DNA of 64,000 nt from positions 1 to 64,000 of the forward strand of contig QNQO01010763.1 in NCBI GenBank assembly GCA_003290165.1, given 5' to 3'. Position numbers and translations under genes: made by a program. Origin of the DNA: Berberis thunbergii. Lineage: Eukaryota > Streptophyta > Magnoliopsida > Ranunculales > Berberidaceae. Under the pieces are notes generated by a model. The model saw nothing but the letters and a program-made list of their open reading frames with translations, did no database searches and was not told where the DNA came from. Positions 45,160 through 54,934 of the stretch are shown here, piece by piece (the stretch's first letter is position 1; each line of letters opens with the position of its first letter).

Positions 45160-46022
45160 TGATGAGACATCAAACAGTCATTCAATCACAACTGTACACG
45201 TGGCATGGAATAACCCTAATACGTAAAGGCTTGAGCGCAGTCCCAAGTGGACCCATGCGCAAGGCTATTGTTTAGTCTGCTAGTTAGGCGCCCATGCCCA
45301 AGATGCGCTAACCCCAGACAATAAGGCCCAAAAATGAATCTCAGAGTTGTCACAGGCTCGAGATCCATTCACACGAAATCAACTCTGGCCCAATCAAGCA
45401 TTGGGTCCTAAACAAAGCCAAATTTTGAAATACTCATTCATGCACATGTAAGATTTTATGAGAGATCTCCTCCCTCCATCATGCCCTCGATCGCATGGAC
45501 AGTTACGAAGGGAAGGTTTGCTATAAGAGTTGATGATGTGAGGAAGATAGGTACGCAACTACACACCCTACAATTTTACATACAATTTTTACTCTCCCTC
45601 AAATCGATATCTGACTTAAGCATCGGAGTGCCATCGACCACACAATGGTAGTCCTGGGCTTAACTGCTACTATTTTTACAGGTTAGATATCATTGGGATC
45701 AGTGAGGACAGATCTGAACGCATCAGTTTGGCGCGATTTGTGGGGTAGACGACAAAAAGTTTTCCCTGAAACAAACATACCAAGTTCTTTCTAAGCTAAA
45801 CAAAATATCGAGAAATGATCACCAACACCAAATCTCGAGCATTCGACAATGTTGAATCAGACAACCATTCGGCCAGAGTACCCCCACAAGGTCGAATCAA
45901 TCCAACCGAGGGGACAGAGTAGTTGCCTGGCCTAGTTACTACGGCAGCCACGACCGATCCCCGCTTAGACTAGATCCTGGTTCATATGGATCGCTTGGCT
46001 CAATGCTTAGTAGCTAAATCAC
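45160..46022 (+). mobile_element. Gypsy element D: LTR and gag start only
   Basis: The LTR (45,160-45,725) begins TGATGAGACATCAAACAG and ends ACGCATCA. The primer-binding region GTTTGGCGCGATTTGTGGGG follows. Gag starts at ATG 45,815 (MITNTKSRAFDNVESD, then ARVPPQGRINPTEGTE, stop, later HMDRLAQCLVAKS). Homology ends near 46,022, where an A-tailed sequence begins. It is the same broad family as A, C and E. Confidence 0.75.
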
Positions 46023-46226
46023 CATGAATACCGTCGTTATTGAATAGCCACTTATTATGACAATAGTGGTTTTAAGTATTTGCGGTAGTTCGATTAGAAT
46101 TTCTGTGACGGATTATATCCGAATTTTGTTTTCAATTGGCATGCCATTTTTTGTGACTATGCTACTCATGCTACAATCTGGTTGTCAACTTCTTCAATTC
46201 TCTTAAAATGAAAAAAAAAAAAAAAA

Positions 46227-46265
<39 letters not shown>
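46023..46265. mobile_element. A-tailed retroposon remnant with (AAT)n tail
   Basis: About 185 bp of unique sequence ends in AAAATG, a run of about 20 A and then about 12 AAT units (46,208-46,265). This 3' structure is typical of a 5'-truncated LINE or SINE copy. It separates the gag of D (plus) from a minus-strand gag. No clear target-site duplication and no coding motif are visible. Confidence 0.5.
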
Positions 46266-46660
46266 CTAGTCTTGTATGATTTGCTTGGCTCTTGAGGAGT
46301 GTTTTGTTTTCTTCCTCCTTCCTTGCTGCCAACCTTCTTCCAAGGTGATGTAATTTTGGACACTTTTTATCAGACCCATCATAATCGTTGGGGGTGCCAG
46401 GGTGAGGAATTTTATAGAACTAACCTCCTTGTAGGCTAGAAGTGAAAGCGATGATCGATGTGTCATCCCTGCAACCGTTGATCAAAGTCAGCTCTTTGTT
46501 AAAACGAGTGACATATTCCCTGAAGGTCTCACCTTGCCTCGGCTTGAGGCTAAAAAAAATAGTAGGGTGTTTCCTAATCCGTTGTCTAATGATGAATCTG
46601 GTGATGAATGCATTTGCCAGGTCGTGAAATGAATCAATAGATCCCAACTTGAGGCAAAAT
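46266..46660 (-). pseudogene. Gypsy gag fragment (minus strand)
   Basis: The minus strand reads GSIDSFHDLANAFITRFIIR, RQGETFREYVTRFNKELTLI, NGCRDDTSIIAFTS, then after a frameshift YKEVSSIKFLTLAPPTIM and KSVQNYITLEEGWQQG. This is the central gag core of the Tat-type family. Both ends are missing: upstream (minus) it runs directly into LTR sequence at 46,665, so the N-terminal gag half was deleted. Confidence 0.8.
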
Positions 46661-46669
46661 GAACAACGG

Positions 46670-47413
46670 TGAGATAAGGACCACCGTTGTGGTGGCTGAA
46701 GACACTCCGATGCTAAAGTCAGGCGACGGTGCAAGGAAAGATGTAGACTAGATGAAACTAGCAATGTGTATGCATACCTTTCTCATTCTTTTACCTCACC
46801 TTATGTAGCGAGCATTCCACTCTACATTTGTCCCTGCTTTCTAAGGCATGATGGAGGGATGAGATCTTGACCAAGATCATGCATGTGTATGACTGAGTCT
46901 CTTCCAAACTTGGTTTTGCTTAGGACTCAATGCTTGATTAGGTAAAGAGATGATTTGAGCGAATGTATCTCAGACCTGTGATAGCCGAGAGATACATGTT
47001 TGGACCTTATTGTTCTAGGCCAATCTCCAAGATTCGTGTTGCGTGGGCTAGCATGATTTGTGTGAATGTATCTCAGAGTTGTCACAAGCCCAAGATCCAC
47101 TCCCACAAAATTAGCTCTAGCCCACTCAAGCATTGGGTCCTGAACAAGGCCAAGTGCTAAAGAGACACAGTCAATTCACATGTGAGATCTTATACGATAT
47201 CTCCTCCCTCCATCACGCAATTACATAAAGATTGTGAAAGGAGGAAAAAAGGTACACATACATACTGCAATTACATAGAGTCTTCACTCTTCTTTACATC
47301 GAAATCTGACTTGAGCATAGGAGTAATTTAAACCACCACAACGGTGGTCCCTAGCTTAACCGCTGCTAATTTTTGCAAGATCGATATCAACAAGGATAGA
47401 ATTGAACACAACA
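46670..47413. repeat. Two LTR fragments joined head to head (inverted repeat)
   Basis: The left arm (46,670 to about 47,055) is a minus-strand LTR, with GACCACCGTTGTGGTGG, GATGGAGGGATGAGATC and ACTCAATGCTTGATTAGG. The right arm (about 47,062-47,413) is a plus-strand LTR of the same family, with AAGCATTGGGTCCTGAACAA, GATATCTCCTCCCTCCATCA and CCACCACAACGGTGGTCC. Both align with the LTR of D. Each arm lacks its 5' portion; the join is near 47,060. The right arm continues into a primer-binding region and gag of element E, the left arm into the minus gag. Confidence 0.8.
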
Positions 47414-47499
47414 GTTTGGCACCGTTCGTGGGGACAGACAATCAGTTTTCCTTGAAATGAACAAACAAAGTTCCAATTAGCTAAGAAAAGCATCGGGAA

Positions 47500-49440
47500 A
47501 TGGTCACTCACACCAGATCTCGAGCACTCAACAATGCCGACCTAAACAATCCTCCGGCCAGAGAAGCCCCACCCAGGGCCGAACCGATACAACTGAAAGA
47601 GCAAAACACTCACACGGCCCAGCCCTTAAGGCAACCCCAGTTGACCACCGCATAGACCAATTCCTGCTTCATATGGATCATCTAACACAAGTGGTGGAAA
47701 GACTCACTCAATATCGACATCAGCCACCCAAAAGTGGCAGAGGTCTGGGGAGATCACACACTAAAAAGGATGCTCGAAAGTGCGTCCAAGTAAGTGAAAA
47801 CCTCCCCATGGAGCAAAGAGAGTTGGCCAGTAGAAGAGCTTAAAAAAGATGGGGATCATGGGGACCACGCCCTGAAAACAGACCATACCATTGTCAAAAA
47901 CATGCTCCAACAGACGTCTTGTACGACCTAACTATTTTTCCATTCTCAGAGGAGATCAAGAGCGTCCCACTTTTGAAGAAGTTTGTCCTGATAAAGCTCA
48001 AGTTCTATGACGGAATTTTAGATTCGTTAGACCATTTGCGCTATTACCACCATGTGTTGACGCTCAAAGAAAGTTCAGAGGTCATCCTATGCTGAATTTT
48101 TTCCACCAGCCTAAAGAAGTTTGTGTTGACTTGGTTTCACAATCTCCAGCCAAGATCTATCGATTCGTTCTAGGTCTTGGCGAAGGCGTTTATTACTAGA
48201 TTCGTAGGATGCCAGCGAATTAGAAAAGGGTCTCACTACCTGCTGTGTTTCAAGGAGAAGCGGGGCAAGATCCTCAGAGAGTATGTCACTCGTTTCAACA
48301 ATGAGCTAACCATGATCAACGGTTGCAGCGACTACATGTCGGTAACCACATTCACTTCTGGCCTCCGAGTCAGTTCCACAACTTCCTCACCCTAGAACCT
48401 CAGAGGGATATGGTGGCCAAGCAGGATGAAAAAGGTGTGACTAGGAGGACAAGTCAACGAAGAGGAAGAGCGACAAGGCCACCAACTACGTCGGTGCAAG
48501 GTTCACAAAGTTTGCTCCCCTCAACTCTAACTTGGCAAAACTCCTCTCCACCATGAAAACTTGGAGGACATCAAGTGGCCCTCAAAGTTAAAAAAAAAAT
48601 GATCCTTCAAGGCATGATAAAAGCAAATACTGTGCCTATCACAAGGATCTTGACCACATCACCCAGGACTACCAAAGTCTCAAGAATGAGATAGAGTATT
48701 GGGTTTGAATGGGAAGACTGAGAGAATTCATAAATTCTGACGTGAAACAGCCTCAAGAAAAAAACAAAGCGAACCCCTAAGGCCGAAGAAAATATTGCTA
48801 ACGTCATCTACATTCTGCATAGTGCGCACAATGAACCAGTAAAATCTAGCTGATTGAGAAAATAGACAATCCGAGAGCTGTGGACAGGTCCTCACAGTGG
48901 AAACTGCCTAGTCCTGCATGCCCGGGTGGAACACGCAACCCTGGACATGACGTTCACCGAGCAAGACATGCAAGGGGTTCACTCCCAGCACAATGACGCT
49001 TGGTTATAACAATTACCATATCAAAATAGGGCGTCTAAAGGTCACTAGTGAACACAGGGAGCTCGACCAACATCTTGTTCTCGGAGGAATTTCGCAGGAT
49101 GCGAATGAGAGAAGAGGAGCTGAAACCGAACAACCAGGTGATGGTTGGCTTCAACGAACCTGAAGTTACTCAGTCGGGAGCATCAGCATGCCAATAGGGA
49201 CATGGGAGTCAATGAAGTTCCTTATGACAAAAATTCATCATGGTATATGCCCCTCTGTATAAAATATAATTATGGGAAGGCCCTGGCTTCATCAGATCGG
49301 AGCAGTGGTCTCCACAAAGCAGCAAGGCCTCACGTAAAATGTCAACGGAGAAACATAAACTTTTAAGGGAGATCAGTCTTCCGCAAATAAGGCCATTAAG
49401 TGATGACGAAGCTCTCGAGAATGTAACCACGACAGCTTAA
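47500..49440 (+). pseudogene. Gag and protease of gypsy element E
   Basis: Gag starts MVTHTRSRALNNADLNN at 47,500. The core follows across frames: DSLDHLRYYHHVLTLKE-like, SIDSF, a stop, VLAKAFITRFVGCQRIRKGS, LREYVTRFNNELTMINGCSD. Protease motifs: DMQGVHSQHNDA-type text near 48,965, NTGSSTNILFSEEFRRM (about 49,040-49,100, DTGS changed to NTGS), and NIIMGRPWLHQIGAVVST (about 49,260-49,320). Many stops and shifts. Confidence 0.75.
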
Positions 49441-49559
49441 ATCCCCCTGGAGAAAGTTGAACCAACAAACCCTAGGCTTATTGGTAAGGAGCGGCGAGGG
49501 TAGCATGTAACACTTTTGAAGTAGATCTATAAAGGTAATCTCTTTAAAAAAATGACTCC

Positions 49560-51730
49560 ACTCTACGCTCAACTCCTTCTACAGGGGAAGACCCAATCCT
49601 AATACATGGGGCCAAAATGACGCACAAGCGGCCAAACCTAGCCTCACTGAGGGTGACGACTACTCACTGCATAAGTGAGATACGACAGGCTGAGTTTAGT
49701 CCCCGGACAACTCACTACCCAACGAAGTCGAATCCTAACACAAGGACTGAAATGGCACACAAGCGACCGAGCCTAATTTTATTTAGGATGTCAACAACTT
49801 ACCGCATAAGTGGCCTAGTCCACCTCAAGAGCCTAGGCAACACAAGTGCGGCTTGAACCCAGTCCATGGATAGTTCACCGCAAGCAGATCTGACCCAGTC
49901 CATGGACAGTCCATCACAAGTGGGTGAGTCTAGTCCACGTACAAATCGCCACTCCTAAGATAGCCTATTCCAACCACTGGACCGCGATGGCAGACATGTG
50001 AACCAGACCCAGTCCATGGAAAGTCCACCTCAAGCAGGCGAACGTAGTCCATGGATAGTTCACCACAAGCGGGGGAGTCTAGTCCATGAATGACTCACCG
50101 CTCCTAAGATCACTTGGTCAGACTACGGGGACCACAATGGCAAACAAGTGGTCGAGCCTAACTCCACTAAATGTGATGATGGCTCACTTCACAAATGACC
50201 TAGTACACCATGGAGGCAAGGTACGACGTATCAGACCAAGCCTTGTCCACGGACAGCTCATTTCTCAAATGAAGTCTAGACTAGACAAGTGTAAAAAGGC
50301 TTCTTCCCAACGCAAATTCTCTCGAGGACTGAGCCAGAGGACTATAGAAACCTGGCCTGTTGAAGCAAAGATGGTTCCTCAAAAGCCCAACTCCCATTAA
50401 GGATTGGGGTATATTATAAATCCTAGCCTAGACAAACGTAAAAGGCTTCTTCCCATCGCCAATTTTTTTATGGCTGAGCCAGAAGACTACAAAAACCTAG
50501 CCTGTTAAGACAAAGATGGTTCCTTAACAACCCAATTCCTATTCACGATTGAGGTATATTATAAAGCCTAGCCTAGACAAACATAAAAGGCTTCGTCCCA
50601 TCGCAAGTCCTCTCGAGGACTGAGCTAGAGGATTACAAGGACTCAGCCCGTTCGGATAAAGATGGTTCCTCAACAACTTGATTCTTGTTCAGGATTGAGG
50701 TACTTATAAAGTATGGCCTAAATAGGCATAACATACTCCTTCCTAAATATGGTCATCTCAAGGGCTAAGCCGGAGGATTACAGGAACCTAGCCTGTTCAA
50801 TCAAAGATGGTTCCACAACAACCCAACTCTGTTCAACATTGGGGGTATAAAGCCTACACTAGACAAGCGTAAAGGCTTCTTCCAAGCGTTAGTCGTCTCA
50901 AGGACTGAGCCGGAGGACAAGGACCTACCCTGTTAAGGCAATGATAGTTCCTCGGAAACCCAACTTTTATTCAAAATTGGGGTCTATTGAAAATTCTAGC
51001 CTAGACTGGCGTAAAAGACTTCAAAAACTTAACCTGTTCATGCAAAGATGATCCCTCAACAACCCAATTCATGTATAGGATTGGGGTATATTATAAAGCC
51101 TAAGCCTAGATAGGTGTAAAAACTTCTTCTCTACGCAAGTCTTCTTGAGAATTGAGCTGGAGGACTAAAAGAACTTAGCCTGTTCAGGCAAAAATGGTTC
51201 TTTTGCAACCCAACTCTTTTTCAAGATATGGGTATAAAGCCTAGCCTAGACAAGTGTAAAAGGCTTCTTTTCGGTACAAGTTCTCTTTAGGATTGAGCCA
51301 AAAAACTACAAAGACCTAGCCTGTTCAGGTAAAGATGGTTCCTCAACAACTCAATTCCTGTTCAGGATTGAGGTATCTTATGAAGTCTAGCCTAAATAGG
51401 CATAACATACTCCTTCGCAGCACAGGTCATCTCAAGGGCTGACCCGGAGGACTACAGGAACCTAGCCGATTCAAGCAAAGATGGTTCCTCGACAACCCAA
51501 CTTCTATTCGGCATTGAGGAATAAAAATTAGACTAGACAGGCGTAAAAGCCTTCTTCCAAGTGCAAGTCCTCTCGAGGACTAAGCCGGAGAACTACAAGA
51601 CCTACCATGTTCAGGCAATGATAGTTCCTCAGAGACCCAACTCCTATTCAGGATTGGGGTCTGTTGAAAAATCTAGACTAGACAAGCATAAAAGACTTCA
51701 GAAACTTGGTCTATTCAGGCAAAGATGATC
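49560..51730. repeat. Tandem repeat array of gypsy element E
   Basis: An irregular first part (49,560-50,270) repeats AGTCCATGGACAGTTCACC and CACAAGCG.G types. The second part (50,270-51,730) has about ten copies of a ~142 bp unit with cores TAGCCTAGACAAGCGTAAAA, GGACTGAGCCGGAGGACTAC, CTAGCCTGTTCAGGCAAAGA and TCAGGATTGGGGTA; unit starts lie near 50,430, 50,574, 50,714, 50,862, 51,002, 51,108, 51,246, 51,393, 51,536 and 51,678. Unrelated to the arrays in A and C. Confidence 0.92.
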
Positions 51731-51739
51731 CCTCAGCAA

Positions 51740-52440
51740 TCTTTGGTGCGAGATTGGAACCCAATCTTGTGGAACGCCTGCGAGAGTGAGTTCCAATCTC
51801 GCTGCGAGTAAAAAATGAAAGAAGAAAAGGAGAAGACGAGGAAGAACAAAGAGAAGGAGTGGGTAGCAACGAAGGCGAGGTGGGCCGGCTGCGAGGTCGT
51901 TGCACCTCTTTTCAAAGTGTTGTTCTCTGTTTTTTCTTGTTATGTTTGTTGTTGAGATAGAAAAGAAAGGATGGGAGAAAGTAGAGAGTAGATAAATCGT
52001 GTTGTTGTTGTTGTCCTTGTTCGTTGATGAGAAAGAAGAGAAAATAAAATTGCTTTGTAGTGTTGGTGTCAAAGAATTAGTTCAAAAAGTAAAAAAAAAT
52101 GAAAATAAAAATAAAAATGGAGGTGGTGTTGTCAAAGAGGAAAATTAGTGATGTTAAAAACGTAGAAGTTTCCATAGAAACCCAATCCACCTTAATTATA
52201 TTGTTCAAAGAACTATGTATTTTGACGACTTTATGCGAGGATAAAAAGCTTTGGCTAAATACAAACAGGGCAGGAAAAGCAATGGCCAGTAACTTCGGAT
52301 TTATAAGTTCAAGTACCAAATGAAAAGTGTGACCAGGAAAAGAATTTGCTGGAAAGGGAGATAGATCCTGACTAGAAAAAGAATCATATATTCCTTTATA
52401 TAAAATGCTTAGGGGTCCCTTCAGACAGGACACCGCTGGA
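51740..52440. other. Sequence after element E, no gene recognised
   Basis: It contains a hairpin (GCGAGATTGGAAC at 51,748-51,760, reversed at 51,790-51,802), purine-rich stretches and short open frames on both strands (52,077-52,433 minus; 52,099-52,323 plus) without family resemblance. The end (52,360-52,440) is the first copy of the repeat described at 52,385-57,785. Confidence 0.5.
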
Positions 52441-52512
52441 TGTGAATCTCGAATTGTATATGTGTTATTTTGTAATTATTTGATTAATTGTTCATTTCAT
52501 GGCCAGCTATCT

Positions 52513-52545
52513 GCCTTATAAATAGAGGGATGCCCTGGCTAGCTT
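52513..52545 (+). promoter_or_regulatory. TATA box with conserved downstream sequence
   Basis: CCTTATAAATAGAGGGATGC, then CCTGGC (from 52,513). In the duplicated unit at about 55,731 the same downstream text (AGAGGGATGCCCTGGCTTGC) is kept but the TATAAATA is reduced to ATTATAG. This looks like a core promoter of a transcript whose product I cannot identify. Confidence 0.45.
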
Positions 52546-54753
52546 CTTCAAGGCAGAAGACGATACAACACCTTGAGCATATCAGTGTATAGAAGGTCCT
52601 TAGGTCATTCCTCTCTCAGTGATTGCTTGTCACTACAATCCGGGTTCTAATTAGCACACATCCGTTGGTTAATTGGACAGATTAATTAGTGACTACAAGA
52701 GATATATGTTCAAGAATTCCACAACATAGTACTGCATTTAATTACGGTCTTATTTATTTATTTATTTGATACATTTACGTTTAGATTAGTGTATAACGGT
52801 AGTAAGTAAAGTCATTTCATTTAAACTAATTGTGAATTTCCTGGATTCATCTCTCAGGTAAATGCACAACCCTCTTCTATTGTGAATTTTTTTCTTCTTT
52901 TGAGTTTGCTTTAAACTATTTTTTTTCTTTTTTTTAACTAATCTAGTCTAACACTCACCATTACAGAAAATTCAGTCTCTACCAAGAATAATGAATGCTT
53001 AGTAGGGGAAGTGTCTTAGTTACTTTGATGGTCTACAACCCTCAAGGCTACACAAGATGGATTGTGGAGATGAGAACCAGCTGAAACTACCTGCAGACAA
53101 CTTTGTATTTGAGAAGATTGACAGCCTCGAGATAGCAGCTTCCGAAGAAATAGAAGAAAATTAAGCTTGAACATAGAGTCTTGACGGGATGAAGATCCGG
53201 TGGCTGGAGTCTGAGAGAATACACTGATAAAAAAAAAGTGGAAGATGACGTTCCTTATGGTACAACTTAAGAGAAACGCCGGGCAGAGGAGACAAGGATC
53301 GTAATTAGTGGTGCATGCATGTACATTGACAGATGATCAGATATCTCTTTATTGGCAGCTGGTTCTGTCATTTGAAGAAAACATCAATATAAAGCTAGCA
53401 AGAGGGTTATAGTGGGGTTTTTACAAAGCTCTGGTATTAATGATTGGATTAATTAATAGTTACTATGCATTTGTTTCACATGATTCCTCCATTCATTCTT
53501 CATTTAAGTACAACTCAGTAGTTTAGCCATTCAAAAGTGTAATTAAGCATACTAGACTTTTTGCTCAACTCAGGAAATGCAGAAGATAAATATTATTGCT
53601 TCAGCAGAGAATTTATGTTCATGTACTCAACATGGAAATATATGAAATCTTTCTGTTGCTTTCAGTTGATCAATATCAACTGTCCTTGGAAACATTTATT
53701 AGTTAGGAAGAGGCAAATTATCTTTTGCAAATCAGTTAGCTCTCAAAGCATCAAAAGAAAAACCTTAATTTAGGATGGTTGGTGATCTTCCCTGTAAGCT
53801 CCTTTCTTAACAGGCAATTCAACCATGAAGCTATGGTCATAGATGTTGTCCTCAATTTGATGATGCATCTAATTCATGGCCTTTATAGTTAATCGCTAGA
53901 AACGGGTATGATAAACAAAGGGATCCAACATACTAAAATTACGACTCTGTCATATATATTTGTACTAGTTTTGAGTTTGGGTGTTACTTTTGTTCAACTT
54001 AGTGTTTGGTCCAAAAAAAGGTTAAGGGTCCTTAAAACCTTGCTTGTTTTCAAAAAAAAAACTTAGTGTTCAGCCGATTCAGTGTTTGAGTTTGTTATGC
54101 CTAACTTAATTTTAAATTGCAATTTCCAGAACTGGTGGTCAGAGCCTATGTTGGACAAATTTAAGACTTCAACCCAAAGTTTTTTTTTTGGAAAACGAGC
54201 GGGGTTATTTAGGATTCCCGAACCTTACAAATGAAAAAAAGACTCCAACCCAAAGCTAATAAATAATGAGACCCAAGTCGATATTTCAGAATTGATTTTA
54301 AACCAACTTGCTTGGCCAGCGATGGATTTCTATTTTCATAACCATAAAGGCACCATCAACAATATGCACAACTCAAGCATCCATCCTCTCCCAAAAGATG
54401 GAAGATATTCGAGATCAAGTTTGAACTGATTTATATTTTTTAATATAGTTGTATCAAACTTTTAATTTATGTTATATTTTTATATGGACATAATAATATA
54501 CAATAACATAGTGCTAAGATAAATAAATGTTGATGATAGCACAACAAATGTTTAGCAGGCTTGGAAAAGCAATTTGGCATAAGGGGGATAGAGGTATCAT
54601 CATGCACTTTCCATGGGTGAAAGTACCAAAGGCGAAAGCAACTGAGGCTGACTAGAGGGAAAGGGGTATATTGCAAAAGAGAAAATAATATGCTGAGGGG
54701 ACCCCTAACAACCAGGATACTGTCGGCAGTCGGATATCAATGTTATTCTTGTG

Positions 54754-54934
54754 CCGAAATTCTAGCTGGCCTGGGATAAACCAGCGAGGTTGCTGCCTGA
54801 GGGGGCGGATGTACACTTTTGCCCCCCTCCTTTAACAACCTTTTGGAAAAGGTGTTTAAAAAAGGGGGGGCAAACGTGTAAAATCTCCCCCAGGCAGCAA
54901 CGTCGCTGGTTTCCCCGGCCAGGAAGAATTACTC
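54754..54934. mobile_element. Mutator-type MITE (181 bp), TSD ATTCTTGTG
   Basis: Long inverted repeats of about 75 bp: left CTGGCCTGGGATAAACCAGC, GAGGTTGCTGCCTGAGGGGG; right arm (reverse complement) CTGGCCGGGGAAACCAGCGA, CGTTGCTGCCTGGGGGAG; both lead to TTTGCCCCCC. The 9 bp duplication ATTCTTGTG flanks it (54,745-54,753 and 54,935-54,943). The paralogous unit has a single, empty ATTCTTGTG at 56,901-56,909. A 9 bp duplication and long TIRs indicate the Mutator superfamily. No coding capacity. Confidence 0.9.

Larger units (their letters stand above)
47062..51730 (+). mobile_element. Gypsy element E: partial LTR, gag, protease and long tandem repeats
   Basis: A partial LTR (47,062-47,413), primer-binding region (GTTTGGCACCGTTCGTGGGG), gag from 47,500, protease to about 49,440, then tandem repeats (49,560-51,730). 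No RT, RNase H or integrase and no right-hand LTR are visible. The layout gag-protease-repeats is like element C. Confidence 0.75.

Noticed and set aside
49560..51730. Regularly spaced repeats as a CRISPR-like array
   Set aside because: Units of about 142 bp are contiguous and diverged with no unique spacers; this is a tandem repeat in a plant retroelement.
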